A stretch of 64,000 nt of DNA from Pseudoalteromonas ulvae UL12 (GCF_014925405.1 NZ_AQHJ01000029.1:62001-126000), one strand, 5' to 3'; shown: positions 1 to 9,724, numbered from the stretch's first letter. The notes: generated by a model not told the origin, from the sequence alone. Numbers and translations are program-made.

Positions 1-1
1 G

Positions 2-400
2 CAGTTGATGCCTAATGAAAGTGCGCAGCTGGATTTTATTTTTGATGCCGCTTTAGCGGGTGAGCAAGTACCAGAATTAGCCATTAGCTATCAGTATGTT
101 TTTTTGCAAAATAGCCATCAATTCACCGGAAACATAGCTGTGCTTGGGGCAAGTTATGGTTTTTCTTTGTACAAAGATGCGCAGCGCGAAGAAAAACAAG
201 TTGAGCATTTAGATATTGATTTAACGTTTAAAGCACAACTAGTCAAACCAACACAAGACGCAGTATTGCCACGTTTTGTGTGGCGTGTTTCGGGGCCAGG
301 TAGTCGTGATACAGTGCTTAATGAAGGGCAAATTAACCTCAATACAGTGACGGCTTCTTTTGCCCAAATTTATGACATGAGTGACTTAACGGCTCAATAG
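2..400 (+). CDS. Hypothetical protein, 5' end outside the window
   Basis: The reading frame is open from the window edge to a TAG stop at 398-400, so the true start may lie upstream. The first in-frame start-like codons are TTG at 5 and ATG at 8. The visible part, about 130 residues, alternates short hydrophobic and polar stretches, suggesting beta structure. I see no transmembrane segment, cysteine pair or known catalytic motif. It converges with the FMN-binding gene on the other strand, with only about 30 bases between them. I do not recognise the family and assign no function. Confidence 0.5.
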   Translation, partial: QLMPNESAQLDFIFDAALAGEQVPELAISYQYVFLQNSHQFTGNIAVLGASYGFSLYKDAQREEKQVEHLDIDLTFKAQLVKPTQDAVLPRFVWRVSGPGSRDTVLNEGQINLNTVTASFAQIYDMSDLTAQ

Positions 401-430
401 GTTTGAGAGAATCTCAACAACAGGGTGCAA

Positions 431-1054
431 TTAACTTTGCGCTCTGTTCATTAGCGCGGCTAAGTCAGGTTGTTGGTGAGCCTTAAGGTGTTTGGTCATT
501 GCCTCGATAGCCAAAGGTGGTTTATTTTGGCTCAATTTTATATTCCCTTCAGTACGACAAATTGCGACCTTGAAAATACTGATGGCGTTTATCATGGCAT
601 CGAGATGCTTAGTGGGGAGTGTATCGATAGACCAAGGCTCGGCAGAAAATTGATAATGTAATTGTTGTTCAAAATGATGACTAATTTGTGCCATCAGTGC
701 ACCTTGTTCGGTTTTATCGCTCACGATACTCGCTTGTCCTGTGACAACCACTTTGGCGTAATTCCAGGTAGGAACCGTTTGTGCATCAGGACTATAAAGC
801 GGAGAAATATAACCATCTGGGCCATTAAATATGAGTTTGAGCTCAACATCCCCTTGAGTGAGTTGATTTGCAAGCGGGTGCAAACGACTGATATGCCCAA
901 TCAACATTCCTTGGTCGAAAATGAATGGAATGTGGCTGATATGAGGCCATTGCTCACCTGCCTGATTAAACAATAAAGTTGCCAAGGGTGATTGCTCGAT
1001 GATGTGCAGCAATAAAGACAGATTTTGGCTTTGATAATGTTGACTCGGGTACAT
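431..1054 (-). CDS. PaiB-like FMN-binding split-barrel protein
   Basis: This 207-residue protein has the size and layout of the PaiB family (FMN-binding negative transcriptional regulator). It opens with MYPSQHY, has a central HIPFIFD and HISRLHPLA core typical of the flavin-binding split barrel, and a TWNYAKVVVTG segment about midway. Known members bind FMN; a regulatory role was described in Bacillus, but many homologues may simply be flavin-dependent oxidoreductases. Its start codon touches the stop of the GNAT gene upstream (both at 1054), so the two are almost certainly one transcript, diverging from the MocR-type regulator at 1734. A Pai-like pairing with an acetyltransferase fits: PaiA is a GNAT enzyme. 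The exact role is unknown. Confidence 0.8.
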   Translation of the reverse strand: MYPSQHYQSQNLSLLLHIIEQSPLATLLFNQAGEQWPHISHIPFIFDQGMLIGHISRLHPLANQLTQGDVELKLIFNGPDGYISPLYSPDAQTVPTWNYAKVVVTGQASIVSDKTEQGALMAQISHHFEQQLHYQFSAEPWSIDTLPTKHLDAMINAISIFKVAICRTEGNIKLSQNKPPLAIEAMTKHLKAHQQPDLAALMNRAQS

Positions 1055-1644
1055 TACTGCTGCTCCTCAATAATTTTTTCAAGTGTGGCTTTGATGGTGG
1101 GCCAATCATCATCAGTGATACTAAATTGCGCACTGCTACGATATGTATCACTGGGTAAAAGACGTACTTTTCTAATGATCCCTTCAAAGGTCGCGCCTAA
1201 GCGACTGATCGCATTACGAGAGCGGGTGTTTTTTTCGTGAGTGACAAATGACACTCGGACTATACCGAGCGTTTCAAACGCATATTTCAACATTAAGTAT
1301 TTAGCGTGTGTGTTGATGTGGCTGCGCTGCCAGTCAGGATGAATAAAGGTGTGGCCAATTTCAAGGCTGTGATTATATGTGTCTAAGCGAAACAGACGAG
1401 TCGTGCCTACTAAGGTGTGGCTGGCTTTATCAAACGTTGCAAAAACAAGTTGTTGTTTGGCATCAAATTGGGCGCTCGATTGATACCATGTCGCGAGTGT
1501 GTGCTCGTTTAAGCAGTAGTTTTCAAACACCCACTGCCAAATGCTAGGGTTTTGCCCAGCTTGAAGTAAAGTCGGTAGGTGGTCGTTTTCTAGTGGGACT
1601 AAGGCCACTTTATCAGTTTGTAAGGTGACTTTTTCAAATTGCAT
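1054..1644 (-). CDS. GNAT family N-acetyltransferase (RimJ/RimL type)
   Basis: This 196-residue protein has the RimJ/RimL-like GNAT fold: an N-terminal LVPLENDHL strand, EIGHTFIHPDWQRSHINTHAK as the acetyl-CoA loop region, and FVTHEKNTRSRNAISRLGA in the C-terminal half, the usual N-x-x-S-x-x-A-I-x-x-L-G-A signature. The loop has QRSHIN instead of the classic Q-x-x-G-x-G/A, a known variation in this subgroup. It should transfer acetyl from acetyl-CoA to an amine or protein N-terminus; the substrate cannot be read from sequence. It overlaps the PaiB-like gene by one base and diverges from the MocR regulator across about 90 bases, which probably hold both promoters. Confidence 0.85.
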   Translation of the reverse strand: MQFEKVTLQTDKVALVPLENDHLPTLLQAGQNPSIWQWVFENYCLNEHTLATWYQSSAQFDAKQQLVFATFDKASHTLVGTTRLFRLDTYNHSLEIGHTFIHPDWQRSHINTHAKYLMLKYAFETLGIVRVSFVTHEKNTRSRNAISRLGATFEGIIRKVRLLPSDTYRSSAQFSITDDDWPTIKATLEKIIEEQQ

Positions 1645-1733
1645 GTGATGACTCCTTCAACAATATTAAGCAGATTATTAAGTTGTTTTGGTATAAGGTT
1701 AACAACCAGTTTTGATTATTTTCCTAGACCAGA

Positions 1734-3191
1734 ATGCATCCACTTGAACTCACCTTGACCAAATCCTCTTCACCTAAATATTTGCAATTGGCGCATGCGC
1801 TGCGTGAGGCGATTAAAAAGGGCTTACTTCAACCAGGAGAAAAACTCAGCTCAGCACGGGAATTTGCCAAGGTTTTAAAGGTCAATCGGCATACGGTGAT
1901 GAATGCGCTGGCTGAATTGGTTGCTGAAGGGTGGATTGTTGCTCATCAGCGTTCGGGTTATCGCGTCAATCAAGCGCTCCCGATAACACAAAGTTGTACT
2001 GCCACACCTCAGCCGAGTGTGCCGGTTCATCAATTTGAATTTACTCGACCTTTACCTTATCAAGTAGCAAGAAACATCAGTGATTATCAATATTGCTTTG
2101 CTGGTGGATTACCTGATTTAACTCAGTTTCCATATCGCGAATTTCAACGGGCTTTGGTTAAGTCGAGTCAACACAGCGCGTTTGCTTCGTTTCACTATGG
2201 TGAAGCAGATGGTTCAAAATTACTGAAGCAGCAAGTAGGTGAGTATTTACGTCGTGCTCGTGGTATTCAGCCTGTCGACGATAAACAAGTGATGATTTGT
2301 AATGGCTCTCAGGAAGCATTGTTTTTAATTGCCAAAGCATTACTTAACCCAGGTGATAAAGTCGCGGTTGAAGCATTAGGATATCCTCCCGCTCGTGCAG
2401 CATTTTCAGAATGTGGAGCTAATTTGGTGACTATTGCCCAAGACAGCGAAGGTTTGTGTATCGCTGATTTTGAACGCCAGTTGCAACTAGGTGGGATTAA
2501 ATTAGTGTATTTAACCCCTTTGCATCAGTATCCCACCACACTTACTCTCTCAATCGCTAGACGAATGCGGTTGTATCAGCTGGCCTGCGACTATAATGTC
2601 ATCATCATCGAAGATGATTATGATCACGAATTTCATTATGCCTGCCAGCCACTGCAACCAATGGCGGCTGATGACCCCGCTCGGCGAGTGATTTACTTAT
2701 CCACTTTTTCTAAATTGATGTTTGCTGGGGCGCGGGTTGGTTATATTCATGGCGCACGAGAAGTGATTACTCAGCTCAGTGGCTTGAAGCAAATTATCAA
2801 TCATAAAAATGATATCGTCATGCAGCAAGCTGTCGCATTTTGGATGCAAACGGGAGGATTTGAGCGCCATTTGCGGCGCATGACAAAGCTTTACCAAAGC
2901 CGACTAATCGCCATAGTGAATGAGTTGCAAGGTTATCAAGAATTAGGTTATCCGATCGAATTTCGAGTTCCAGATGGAGGGATGGCGCTTTGGGTCAACG
3001 TGCACCGTTCAGTGATTGGTTTAAAAGCCGCTCTCGAAAAGCAGGGGGTATATTTACAAACGGAAGATGAATTTGTGGCTGGCTCTCTTGGTACCGTGAG
3101 TTATATTCGTTTGGGTTTTGCGGGCCAAGATGAAGAAAAAATGCGTGCTGGATTGGCGATTATTGTCGAGCAGCTGTATGCGCACAATTAA
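1734..3191 (+). CDS. MocR/PdxR-type transcriptional regulator (GntR HTH plus aminotransferase-like domain)
   Basis: The 485 residues split into a GntR winged helix (about 10-78; GEKLSSAREFAKVLKVNRHTV is the recognition region) and a fold-type I aminotransferase-like domain (about 105-480). The PLP lysine is visible as K327 in STFSKLMFAG, with the upstream IIEDDYDHEF motif around 292-300 and TPLHQYPTT at about 261-269. Family members bind PLP or PLP-derived ligands and control neighbouring, often divergent, genes. Here the target is probably the GNAT/PaiB-like pair across the 90-base gap. PdxR itself controls pyridoxal synthesis, but no pdxST genes are visible, so I do not give it that name. 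Confidence 0.88.
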   Translation: MHPLELTLTKSSSPKYLQLAHALREAIKKGLLQPGEKLSSAREFAKVLKVNRHTVMNALAELVAEGWIVAHQRSGYRVNQALPITQSCTATPQPSVPVHQFEFTRPLPYQVARNISDYQYCFAGGLPDLTQFPYREFQRALVKSSQHSAFASFHYGEADGSKLLKQQVGEYLRRARGIQPVDDKQVMICNGSQEALFLIAKALLNPGDKVAVEALGYPPARAAFSECGANLVTIAQDSEGLCIADFERQLQLGGIKLVYLTPLHQYPTTLTLSIARRMRLYQLACDYNVIIIEDDYDHEFHYACQPLQPMAADDPARRVIYLSTFSKLMFAGARVGYIHGAREVITQLSGLKQIINHKNDIVMQQAVAFWMQTGGFERHLRRMTKLYQSRLIAIVNELQGYQELGYPIEFRVPDGGMALWVNVHRSVIGLKAALEKQGVYLQTEDEFVAGSLGTVSYIRLGFAGQDEEKMRAGLAIIVEQLYAHN

Positions 3192-3251
3192 TTTGGGGAT
3201 CTTTGTTTGCAAGCGTTACAATGGCCTATCACACAAAAAATGCTGTAAATC

Positions 3252-4310
3252 ATGAAACAACTTCAACTTGAAATGTTTGGCCAAGCGCTGCGCATTGAAT
3301 TCTATCCAGATCTAACCCAAAAAATATTTGCAAACAGTGAACTACAAAGTGAAATGTTAGCCAGTACAGACTCAAGCAGCACCCATCATTTTTCTATTGA
3401 ACATCAAGGGGCTCAGCAAGAAATATCAATGAGCTTGTTACCTGATTTTGCCGCTGACACGGTGAGAATGCAGGTTTCAGTTAATGGCGAGTATATCGAA
3501 GGGGTGCAGTATCCGCTGATTGATGTAAGTGGTGATTCAGCAACAAGCAAAAAAGGCTGGTTTGGTCTGGCTGCTTTGGGTTTTAAGTTATTTAAAAGTG
3601 CAAAGGTGATTAAAGCGACGTTAGCAGGCGCGTCGATTGCGGGTTATGCTTGGCTGTTTACGCTTGAATTTGCCTTAATGCTGGTGGCGTGTTTAGTGGT
3701 GCATGAATATGGCCATGTGCGTGCGATGAAATATTTTGGCATTAAAACAAAAGGGATTTATTTGATTCCTTTTGTGGGTGGGCTGGCCGTGTCGGATGAA
3801 AAAATTACCACTCGTTGGCAAGACGTAGTGATTTCAATCATGGGGCCTGTGTTTGGCTTGTTTATGTCGATATTGTGTTTGGTGCTTTATTACGCCACCG
3901 ATCTTGAGTTGTTTGCAGGTGCGGCGGTATTAAGTGCGTTATTGAATTTATTTAACCTCTTGCCAATGCTGCCACTGGATGGTGGTCATGTCCTCAAAAG
4001 CATTAGCTTTTCAATGCGCTCTTGGGTGGGATTATCTGTTTGTCTAGCTGGCGTCGTATTTGGACTGTGGATATCTTATATCTTTGGTTTAATGCTGTTG
4101 GTATTTTTCTTGTTTTTAGGGGCATTGGAAGTCGTCTTTGAGTGGCGTCAGCGTCATTTTTCTCATTTAGTGCCACTGGATATGTATGGCCGAGTGTTTT
4201 CTGCTCTTTGGTATTGTTTAGTCGTTGCAGGTCATGTGGCGATTATTTACCATTTTGCAGATTCTCAGAGTGAAATACTGTCCTTGCCGATGAAAATCCT
4301 ATCGAGCTAA
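3252..4310 (+). CDS. M50 (site-2 protease-like) membrane metallopeptidase
   Basis: This 352-residue protein has a soluble N-terminal part (1-125) followed by several hydrophobic segments from about 130 onward. The zinc site is intact: HEYGH at 151-155 inside a membrane segment, and the second conserved motif LDGGH at 242-246 in a later one, in the arrangement of M50 intramembrane proteases. The N-terminal 120 residues match no PDZ domain I recognise. The gene stands alone between the MocR regulator (60 bases upstream) and a bidirectional terminator. Its substrate is unknown; anti-sigma or membrane-protein cleavage is the family's usual role. The catalytic assignment is secure, the biology is not. 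Confidence 0.83.
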   Translation: MKQLQLEMFGQALRIEFYPDLTQKIFANSELQSEMLASTDSSSTHHFSIEHQGAQQEISMSLLPDFAADTVRMQVSVNGEYIEGVQYPLIDVSGDSATSKKGWFGLAALGFKLFKSAKVIKATLAGASIAGYAWLFTLEFALMLVACLVVHEYGHVRAMKYFGIKTKGIYLIPFVGGLAVSDEKITTRWQDVVISIMGPVFGLFMSILCLVLYYATDLELFAGAAVLSALLNLFNLLPMLPLDGGHVLKSISFSMRSWVGLSVCLAGVVFGLWISYIFGLMLLVFFLFLGALEVVFEWRQRHFSHLVPLDMYGRVFSALWYCLVVAGHVAIIYHFADSQSEILSLPMKILSS

Positions 4311-4322
4311 TCATCGACGAAT

Positions 4323-4350
4323 AAAAAACGCAGCATTAGCTGCGTTTTTT
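4323..4350. terminator. Bidirectional intrinsic terminator
   Basis: A perfect stem (AAAAAACGCAGC / GCTGCGTTTTTT, loop ATTA) with A and T runs at both ends sits between two convergent genes, the M50 protease (plus) and the MBL protein (minus), and can stop both. Confidence 0.9.
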
Positions 4351-4362
4351 ATGTGGTGCAAG

Positions 4363-5718
4363 CTAAAGCTGCACTTGTTGCAAATATTCAGCAACGGTTG
4401 CTTCCACGTCTAATTGTTCCTTTAAATGGCAACGCATCACGTCGCTGGCTTTGGGCTCACCATGAGTAATGAATATTTTTTTAGGCAGTGCCTGAGCTTG
4501 CTTGAGCCAGTTGATGATGTCTTGATAATCCCCATGCGCAGAAAAGCAGTCTAGATTGAGTATTTTTGCGCGCACAGGCACGTATTCACCATGAAGTTTG
4601 ATGCGGGTCGCTCCATTGATTAATGCCTCACCACGGGTTCCTGCGGCTTGATAACCTAAAAATGCAATCGTGTGTTTATCATCAGGTAGTAAGCTTTTTA
4701 GATGATGAAGTACACGACCACCCGTTGCCATACCACTGGCAGAAATAATAATCGCAGGCATGACTTTGCTGATCAGAAGCGTTGATTCTTCCATGGTTTT
4801 TACATATTGCGTGCCTTCATCAATCGCAGTGCATTGCTCTGAAGTGAGTTTGTGCTCTTGATGAAAATGGTTATAAACGCTGGTGGCTTTGATGGCCATG
4901 GGGCTATTTAAATAAACCGGCACGTTAGGAATGCGCCCAGCTGCTTTGAGTGTTTGAATTAAATGCAACATGAGCTGCGCTCGGCCTACAGCAAATGCGG
5001 GCATTAAAAAGCAGCCACCGCGCTTGAGAGTATCGTTGATAGCATCAGCAAGCAGGCTTTCACTATCGAATGTTTGATGACGGCGATCGCCATAAGTAGA
5101 CTCAACCACTAAAGTATCGCATGCGGGGAGAGGCTCAGGTGAGTGCATAATCGTATCATCATGGCGACCGACATCACCGCTGAAAATAATCGATTGGTGT
5201 TGAGTGGTTATTTCAACGGTTGAGGCACCTAAGATATGACCGGCATGGCGCAAAGTGAGAAATACTCCTTCTGCAATTTCAGTTTTGTGATGAAATTCAG
5301 TTGGGACAAACAGATTTAGGCAGGCTTTAGCATCTTCGACTGTGTATAACGGCTGAGCAGGGTGATGCTTCGAAAAACGTTTGTCATTGGCGTATTTTGC
5401 GTCTTCTTCTTGCAAGTAGCCTGCGTCGGGTAGCAAAATTTCACACAGTTTAAAGCTGCCGAACGAGCTGAAAATTGCGCTGCGATAGCCTTGTTTGTAT
5501 AAGACGGGCAAATAACCAGAGTGATCAATATGGGCATGTGTGAGCACAACAGCATCAATCTCTTTTATATCAAAGGGAAGTTGGGCCCAGTTTCGTTCTC
5601 TGAAATTCTTGACTCCTTGGTATAACCCGCAGTCGATTAAAATGTTTTTGTTGTTGACTTGTAATAAATATTTAGAGCCTGTCACAGTGCCTGCGGCACC
5701 TAAAAATGTTAATTGCAT
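4363..5718 (-). CDS. Beta-CASP family MBL-fold metallo-hydrolase, RNA-processing type
   Basis: The 451 residues begin with the MBL strand MQLTFLGAAGTVTGS and carry the zinc motif HAHIDH at 61-66. Further on come GDVGRHD, VVESTYGDR, ISASGMATGGR and a final CFSAHGDY, the diagnostic beta-CASP series with the late histidine. Relatives include CPSF73-like exonucleases and the YciD/YsxB-type 'RNA specificity' MBL proteins, so a nuclease acting on RNA is the most likely role. The gene is monocistronic, converges on the M50 gene and shares its terminator. All metal ligands visible to me are present, so I expect an active enzyme. Confidence 0.88.
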   Translation of the reverse strand: MQLTFLGAAGTVTGSKYLLQVNNKNILIDCGLYQGVKNFRERNWAQLPFDIKEIDAVVLTHAHIDHSGYLPVLYKQGYRSAIFSSFGSFKLCEILLPDAGYLQEEDAKYANDKRFSKHHPAQPLYTVEDAKACLNLFVPTEFHHKTEIAEGVFLTLRHAGHILGASTVEITTQHQSIIFSGDVGRHDDTIMHSPEPLPACDTLVVESTYGDRRHQTFDSESLLADAINDTLKRGGCFLMPAFAVGRAQLMLHLIQTLKAAGRIPNVPVYLNSPMAIKATSVYNHFHQEHKLTSEQCTAIDEGTQYVKTMEESTLLISKVMPAIIISASGMATGGRVLHHLKSLLPDDKHTIAFLGYQAAGTRGEALINGATRIKLHGEYVPVRAKILNLDCFSAHGDYQDIINWLKQAQALPKKIFITHGEPKASDVMRCHLKEQLDVEATVAEYLQQVQL

Positions 5719-6000
5719 CGCGTACTCCTTTTACTCAAGCGTAGACTGAGATAAAAAGAGTGACTTGATTAAGCGCAAAGAATGAGCGGGTGATTTCACT
5801 AAAAATTAGGCTATCATACTAAATGTTAGTCACGCGGGTCGTTCTGTTTGTTTTAATGCATTGTTTTTAAATGAAATTTAATTGGCATATAAATTGATTG
5901 AAAGAGAGTAAATTAATATTCGACGCTAACTTGCGATATTATCTTAAACAATACAGATATCATTGTTAAAGCTAATAAAAACGAAAATGGAGAGGTGACT

Positions 6001-6225
6001 ATGTCAGGACAAGGTTCAGGTGGAAATGTTATTGCCGCGATTTGTAATATTTTTTTTCCAGGTTTAGGCCAATTGGTACAAGGGCGAATTTTACCCGCTA
6101 TCGCATTTTTCTTATCTTGGGTTATTTCAGGTGCATTGACTTGGGTGCTCGTCGGTTGGGTGTTACTGCCAATCGTCTATATTTGGGCAATTATTGATGC
6201 AGCGAAATACCGCTCAGATCACTAA
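6001..6225 (+). CDS. Small membrane protein with PGLGQ motif
   Basis: This 74-residue protein has a short polar glycine-rich N-terminus, an N-I-x-FFPGLGQL-x-QGR motif and two or three tightly packed hydrophobic segments ending in IWAIIDAAKYR. The motif resembles small TM2-like or DUF-type membrane proteins of gammaproteobacteria, whose function is unknown. I place the start at ATG 6001 because GGAGAGG lies five bases before it; the GTG at 5995 overlaps that ribosome binding site and is unlikely. It stands alone, followed by a strong terminator. Confidence 0.75.
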   Translation: MSGQGSGGNVIAAICNIFFPGLGQLVQGRILPAIAFFLSWVISGALTWVLVGWVLLPIVYIWAIIDAAKYRSDH

Positions 6226-6257
6226 TTAGCCTGATTTCAGGTTAATTGCTCAATTTT

Positions 6258-6292
6258 AAAAGCCTCTGATGCATGGTGTCAGGGGCTTTTTT
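6258..6292 (+). terminator. Intrinsic terminator after the small membrane protein
   Basis: The stem AAAAGCCTCTGA / TCAGGGGCTTTT, with one G-T pair and a nine-base loop, is followed by TT. It lies 33 bases after the stop of the small membrane gene. Confidence 0.8.
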
Positions 6293-6744
6293 GTGCCTGT
6301 TATTAGGTCGTTGCTGGCAGTTCAGCTTGATATTAGCGCTGTTCATTGGATGAAAAAGCCATAGTGATAGCGTGTATATTCCTAAATTGTAAAAGGCTTG
6401 TGTATGTAATGTGGGTTTAAGATATTTTTAAGTTACAGCTTGATAATTGAATGTTGGTATGAAATCTGAACTAGCATTGTAAACGAATGTAAATGACTTT
6501 TTTGTTGTTAAATTTACTGGAGTGATTTATCAAATTGTTTACTTTTTCAAGATTATGAAAACACATATAAAAAGTTTTTTTTGATCGTTAATCCATCATG
6601 CTGTTAATTAGTTGTTTATATGTGGTTGTTTTTGTGGTTCTTTTTTAAATTTCTGGATGTGGTAAAAAAGAGCCAATCTAAAATCAAGCAATGCAATTGT
6701 TTTATTTTTAGAAACAACAAAACAAAAATTCAGGGAAATTCATT
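6293..6744. other. Intergenic region upstream of the first TonB-dependent receptor
   Basis: About 450 bases of AT-rich DNA with no convincing reading frame. It should contain the receptor promoter and any regulatory sites; I could not identify a Fur box or another known operator. The last 15 bases (TTCAGGGAAATTCAT) are shared, with small changes, with the region before the second receptor at 11081. Confidence 0.5.
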
Positions 6745-9663
6745 TTGAAAAAACTAAACATATTAGCAATGAGTGTTAAAACCGCATTGTTGGCTGGTGC
6801 GGTAGCAGGTAGCAGCTTTGCAATGGCAAACTCAGAAGAGCAAATGGCTGAAGTTGAAAAAATTCAAGTTACAGGTTCTCGTATTGCTCGTGCAGAGTTA
6901 TCGCAACCCACTCCAGTTGTAACGCTAACAGCTTCAGATATTGCAAAGTCAGGTAGCCCAGATTTAGGTAGTATTTTAGCGGAGTTACCTTCTATAGGTG
7001 CTACTTCAACACTTGTTGGTAACAACGACAGGAATGATTCAGCTGGTGTAAGTTCAGCTGATTTACGTCGTTTAGGTGCATCTCGTACGCTTGTGCTTGT
7101 TAACGGAAAGCGTCATGTTGCGGGGTCTCCTGGATCTTCACAAGTTGATTTATCAACAATTCCTTCAGCTCTCATTGAAAGAGTAGAAATCATTACTGGT
7201 GGTGCATCTGCTATTTATGGTTCTGATGCTGTATCTGGTGTTGTGAATGTAATTTTGAAGCGCGATTTTGAAGGTTTAGAGTTTAACGCTCAATATGGTA
7301 ACTCAACAGAAGGTGTCGGCTCTGAAAATTACTCATTTAGCTTATTGGGTGGTGCTGACATGGCTGATGGTCGTGGTAACATCACTTTCTTCCTTGGAAA
7401 AGATCGCATTCGTGAAGTGATGGCGACTGATTTGCGCCAAACCTCAAATTGGGGAACTGTAAATAACCCTGAAAATACTGGTGAAGATGATGGTATTGTC
7501 GATCGTTTTACCGTGCCTAATGTTATGTCTGAGCGGATTGGCGAAAATGGTGTGATTAATCCATTTGGTGCAGCTGATACAATTTGGACATTCGATAATG
7601 CAGGTCAACCTATATTGATGCCAAATCGTCAATATACAGGTAGTTTTGCGTTCGGAAACTTTCCTGATGGCTGCCAGTATTGCTTTAAGCCTCAAGATTA
7701 TGAAAATGTGTACCCAGAATTAGATAAAACGACAGTGGGAAGTACATTTAATTTTGAACTAAATGATCAGGTAAGCTTTTACAGTGACTTCAAATTTGTA
7801 CGTACAGAAGTACAGCAGCAATTTCAGCCATCATTCCGCTTTGGTAATGTTTCAATTAATGTAGAAGACAATCCATTTTTGGATGCAGGATTAAGAGATT
7901 CACTCCTTGCTGACGGAACAACTGATATTGCATTTGCGAAATTCTTCGGTGAATTAGGAAACCGCTCAGCAGATAATAAACGTGAATTATTCAGAGTAGT
8001 AGGTGGCTTTGAAGGTGCGTTTGTATTGAGTGATACAGACTTTAATTTTGACGCGTATTATGTTTATGGCCAGTCGGATAATCGCCGTCAAACTCTCAAC
8101 GATCTTATTCCAACTAATCTAGTTGCTGCACTTGATGCTGTTGTTGATCCTGATTCAGGAAATATTGTTTGTCGCAGTCAAGTGCCAAGCTTACAAGGCG
8201 ATGGTTATTCAGACCCAGCTAAAGTCAATGGCAGTGATTGTGTAGCATATAACCCATTTGGTTATAATCAAGCCTCAGCAGAAGCAAGAGATTGGGTTTC
8301 TGCTGACGTTACACGTACAGATAAAATAACTCAGCAAATTGTCGGTGGCTCAATTACATTTGATACCGCTGAGTTTTTTGAACTTCAAGGTGGTCCAATT
8401 GGGTTTGCTACAGGGTTTGAGTACCGTGAGGAAACGTCACAAAGTATTACAGATGAGTTTACAAAGGCTGGATTTCTAACTAACGCAGCTACTCCTGATT
8501 CATACGGTGAATATGATGTTACAGAAAGTTTTGTTGAAATAACATTACCTATTTTGACTGATGTGGCATTTGCTAAAGAATTATCATTGGATGCAGCGTT
8601 CAGAACCGCAGATTACTCTCATGCGGGCAAGGCTGATGCTTGGAAAATTGGTTTGCTATGGGCTCCAATTGATGACTTACGTTTACGCGGAACTTATGGT
8701 CAAGCTGTAAGAGCACCTAATATTTCAGAAGCTTTTAGTCCTGTTTCACCTGGTTTTGCTAATATCAGTGATCCATGCGATGCAGATAGAATTAATAATG
8801 ATCCAGATCGTACCGCGAACTGTAAAGCGATTGGAATGCCCGATGGCTTTGAGGCAAATGATAACGTAAGTGTCGATGCGTTGAGCGGTGGTAACCCTGA
8901 GTTAGAGTCTGAGACTTCAACCTCTTTGACTGTTGGTGCAGTTTGGACTCCAACTTTTATTGATAATTTCTCTATAACGATTGATTATTATGATATTGAA
9001 ATCGAAGATGCTATTTCTTTTATTGCATCACAAAGCGTTGTAGATAATTGTGTTGATGCTACAGGTGGACCTGATACAAGCTTCTGTAGTCAAGTAGATC
9101 GTAATCCTGAAACATTTGACGTTGAACTTGTTCGTTCTGGCTATTTAAATGCAGCAGCACTTACAACACGTGGTGTAGAAGCACAATTTGATTATCGAAC
9201 TGATTTAGATGCATTAGACCTGCCGGGCAAGGTGAATTTTAACCTTCTTGTAAATCATTTATTAGAATTAGAGGATTTTGAATTCCAAAATCGTCCTGAT
9301 GAAGTAAATGTCGAAAATGGCGAAGTAGGAGATCCAAGCTGGCAGTTCCGTTTTGGTGCGAATTATAAACTCGATGATTTAACTGTTTCTTGGTCTACTC
9401 GTTTTATCGACCGTTCAGCTCGAATTGAGTTGTCGCCAAATGGTGATATAGAAGAAGATTTAAGCCCTGCATATGTAGGCTCAATTTTAACGCATGATAT
9501 TTCAGCTAGTTATTATATAACAGATAAAACAATGGTTGATTTAGGTATTCGTAATTTAACTGATAAATTGCCACCAGCATATATTGCTGCGAGTGGTGGT
9601 AATGAAGCGATATACGATGCTGTAGGCCGCCGTATGTTTGCTAACTTAAAAGTAACTTTTTAA
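6745..9663 (+). CDS. TonB-dependent outer-membrane receptor (Oar-like)
   Basis: The 972-residue protein has a signal peptide (MKKLNILAMSVKTALLAGAV, cleaved after about residue 28), a TonB box-like stretch with VEKIQVTGSRI, a plug domain (about 45-175, with LVLVNGKRH and ASAIYGSDAVSGVVNVI) and a 22-strand barrel ending in the aromatic residues of NLKVTF. Such receptors import siderophores, vitamin B12, glycans or peptides using TonB energy; the ligand is not readable. The start is TTG at 6745, chosen because AGGGAAA precedes it and the signal peptide begins there; the second receptor uses the same arrangement. No transport partner gene lies next to it. Confidence 0.93.
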   Translation: MKKLNILAMSVKTALLAGAVAGSSFAMANSEEQMAEVEKIQVTGSRIARAELSQPTPVVTLTASDIAKSGSPDLGSILAELPSIGATSTLVGNNDRNDSAGVSSADLRRLGASRTLVLVNGKRHVAGSPGSSQVDLSTIPSALIERVEIITGGASAIYGSDAVSGVVNVILKRDFEGLEFNAQYGNSTEGVGSENYSFSLLGGADMADGRGNITFFLGKDRIREVMATDLRQTSNWGTVNNPENTGEDDGIVDRFTVPNVMSERIGENGVINPFGAADTIWTFDNAGQPILMPNRQYTGSFAFGNFPDGCQYCFKPQDYENVYPELDKTTVGSTFNFELNDQVSFYSDFKFVRTEVQQQFQPSFRFGNVSINVEDNPFLDAGLRDSLLADGTTDIAFAKFFGELGNRSADNKRELFRVVGGFEGAFVLSDTDFNFDAYYVYGQSDNRRQTLNDLIPTNLVAALDAVVDPDSGNIVCRSQVPSLQGDGYSDPAKVNGSDCVAYNPFGYNQASAEARDWVSADVTRTDKITQQIVGGSITFDTAEFFELQGGPIGFATGFEYREETSQSITDEFTKAGFLTNAATPDSYGEYDVTESFVEITLPILTDVAFAKELSLDAAFRTADYSHAGKADAWKIGLLWAPIDDLRLRGTYGQAVRAPNISEAFSPVSPGFANISDPCDADRINNDPDRTANCKAIGMPDGFEANDNVSVDALSGGNPELESETSTSLTVGAVWTPTFIDNFSITIDYYDIEIEDAISFIASQSVVDNCVDATGGPDTSFCSQVDRNPETFDVELVRSGYLNAAALTTRGVEAQFDYRTDLDALDLPGKVNFNLLVNHLLELEDFEFQNRPDEVNVENGEVGDPSWQFRFGANYKLDDLTVSWSTRFIDRSARIELSPNGDIEEDLSPAYVGSILTHDISASYYITDKTMVDLGIRNLTDKLPPAYIAASGGNEAIYDAVGRRMFANLKVTF

Positions 9664-9675
9664 GTTATAACTTCT

Positions 9676-9705
9676 AAAAATGCCGCTCAAATGAGCGGCA
9701 TTTTT
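9676..9705. terminator. Bidirectional terminator between receptor and AEC transporter
   Basis: AAAAATGCCGCTC / GAGCGGCATTTTT with loop AAAT is a perfect stem flanked by A and T runs, 13 bases after the receptor stop and serving the convergent AEC gene too. Confidence 0.9.
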
Positions 9706-9724
9706 ATTGGCGAACTTTTTGAAA

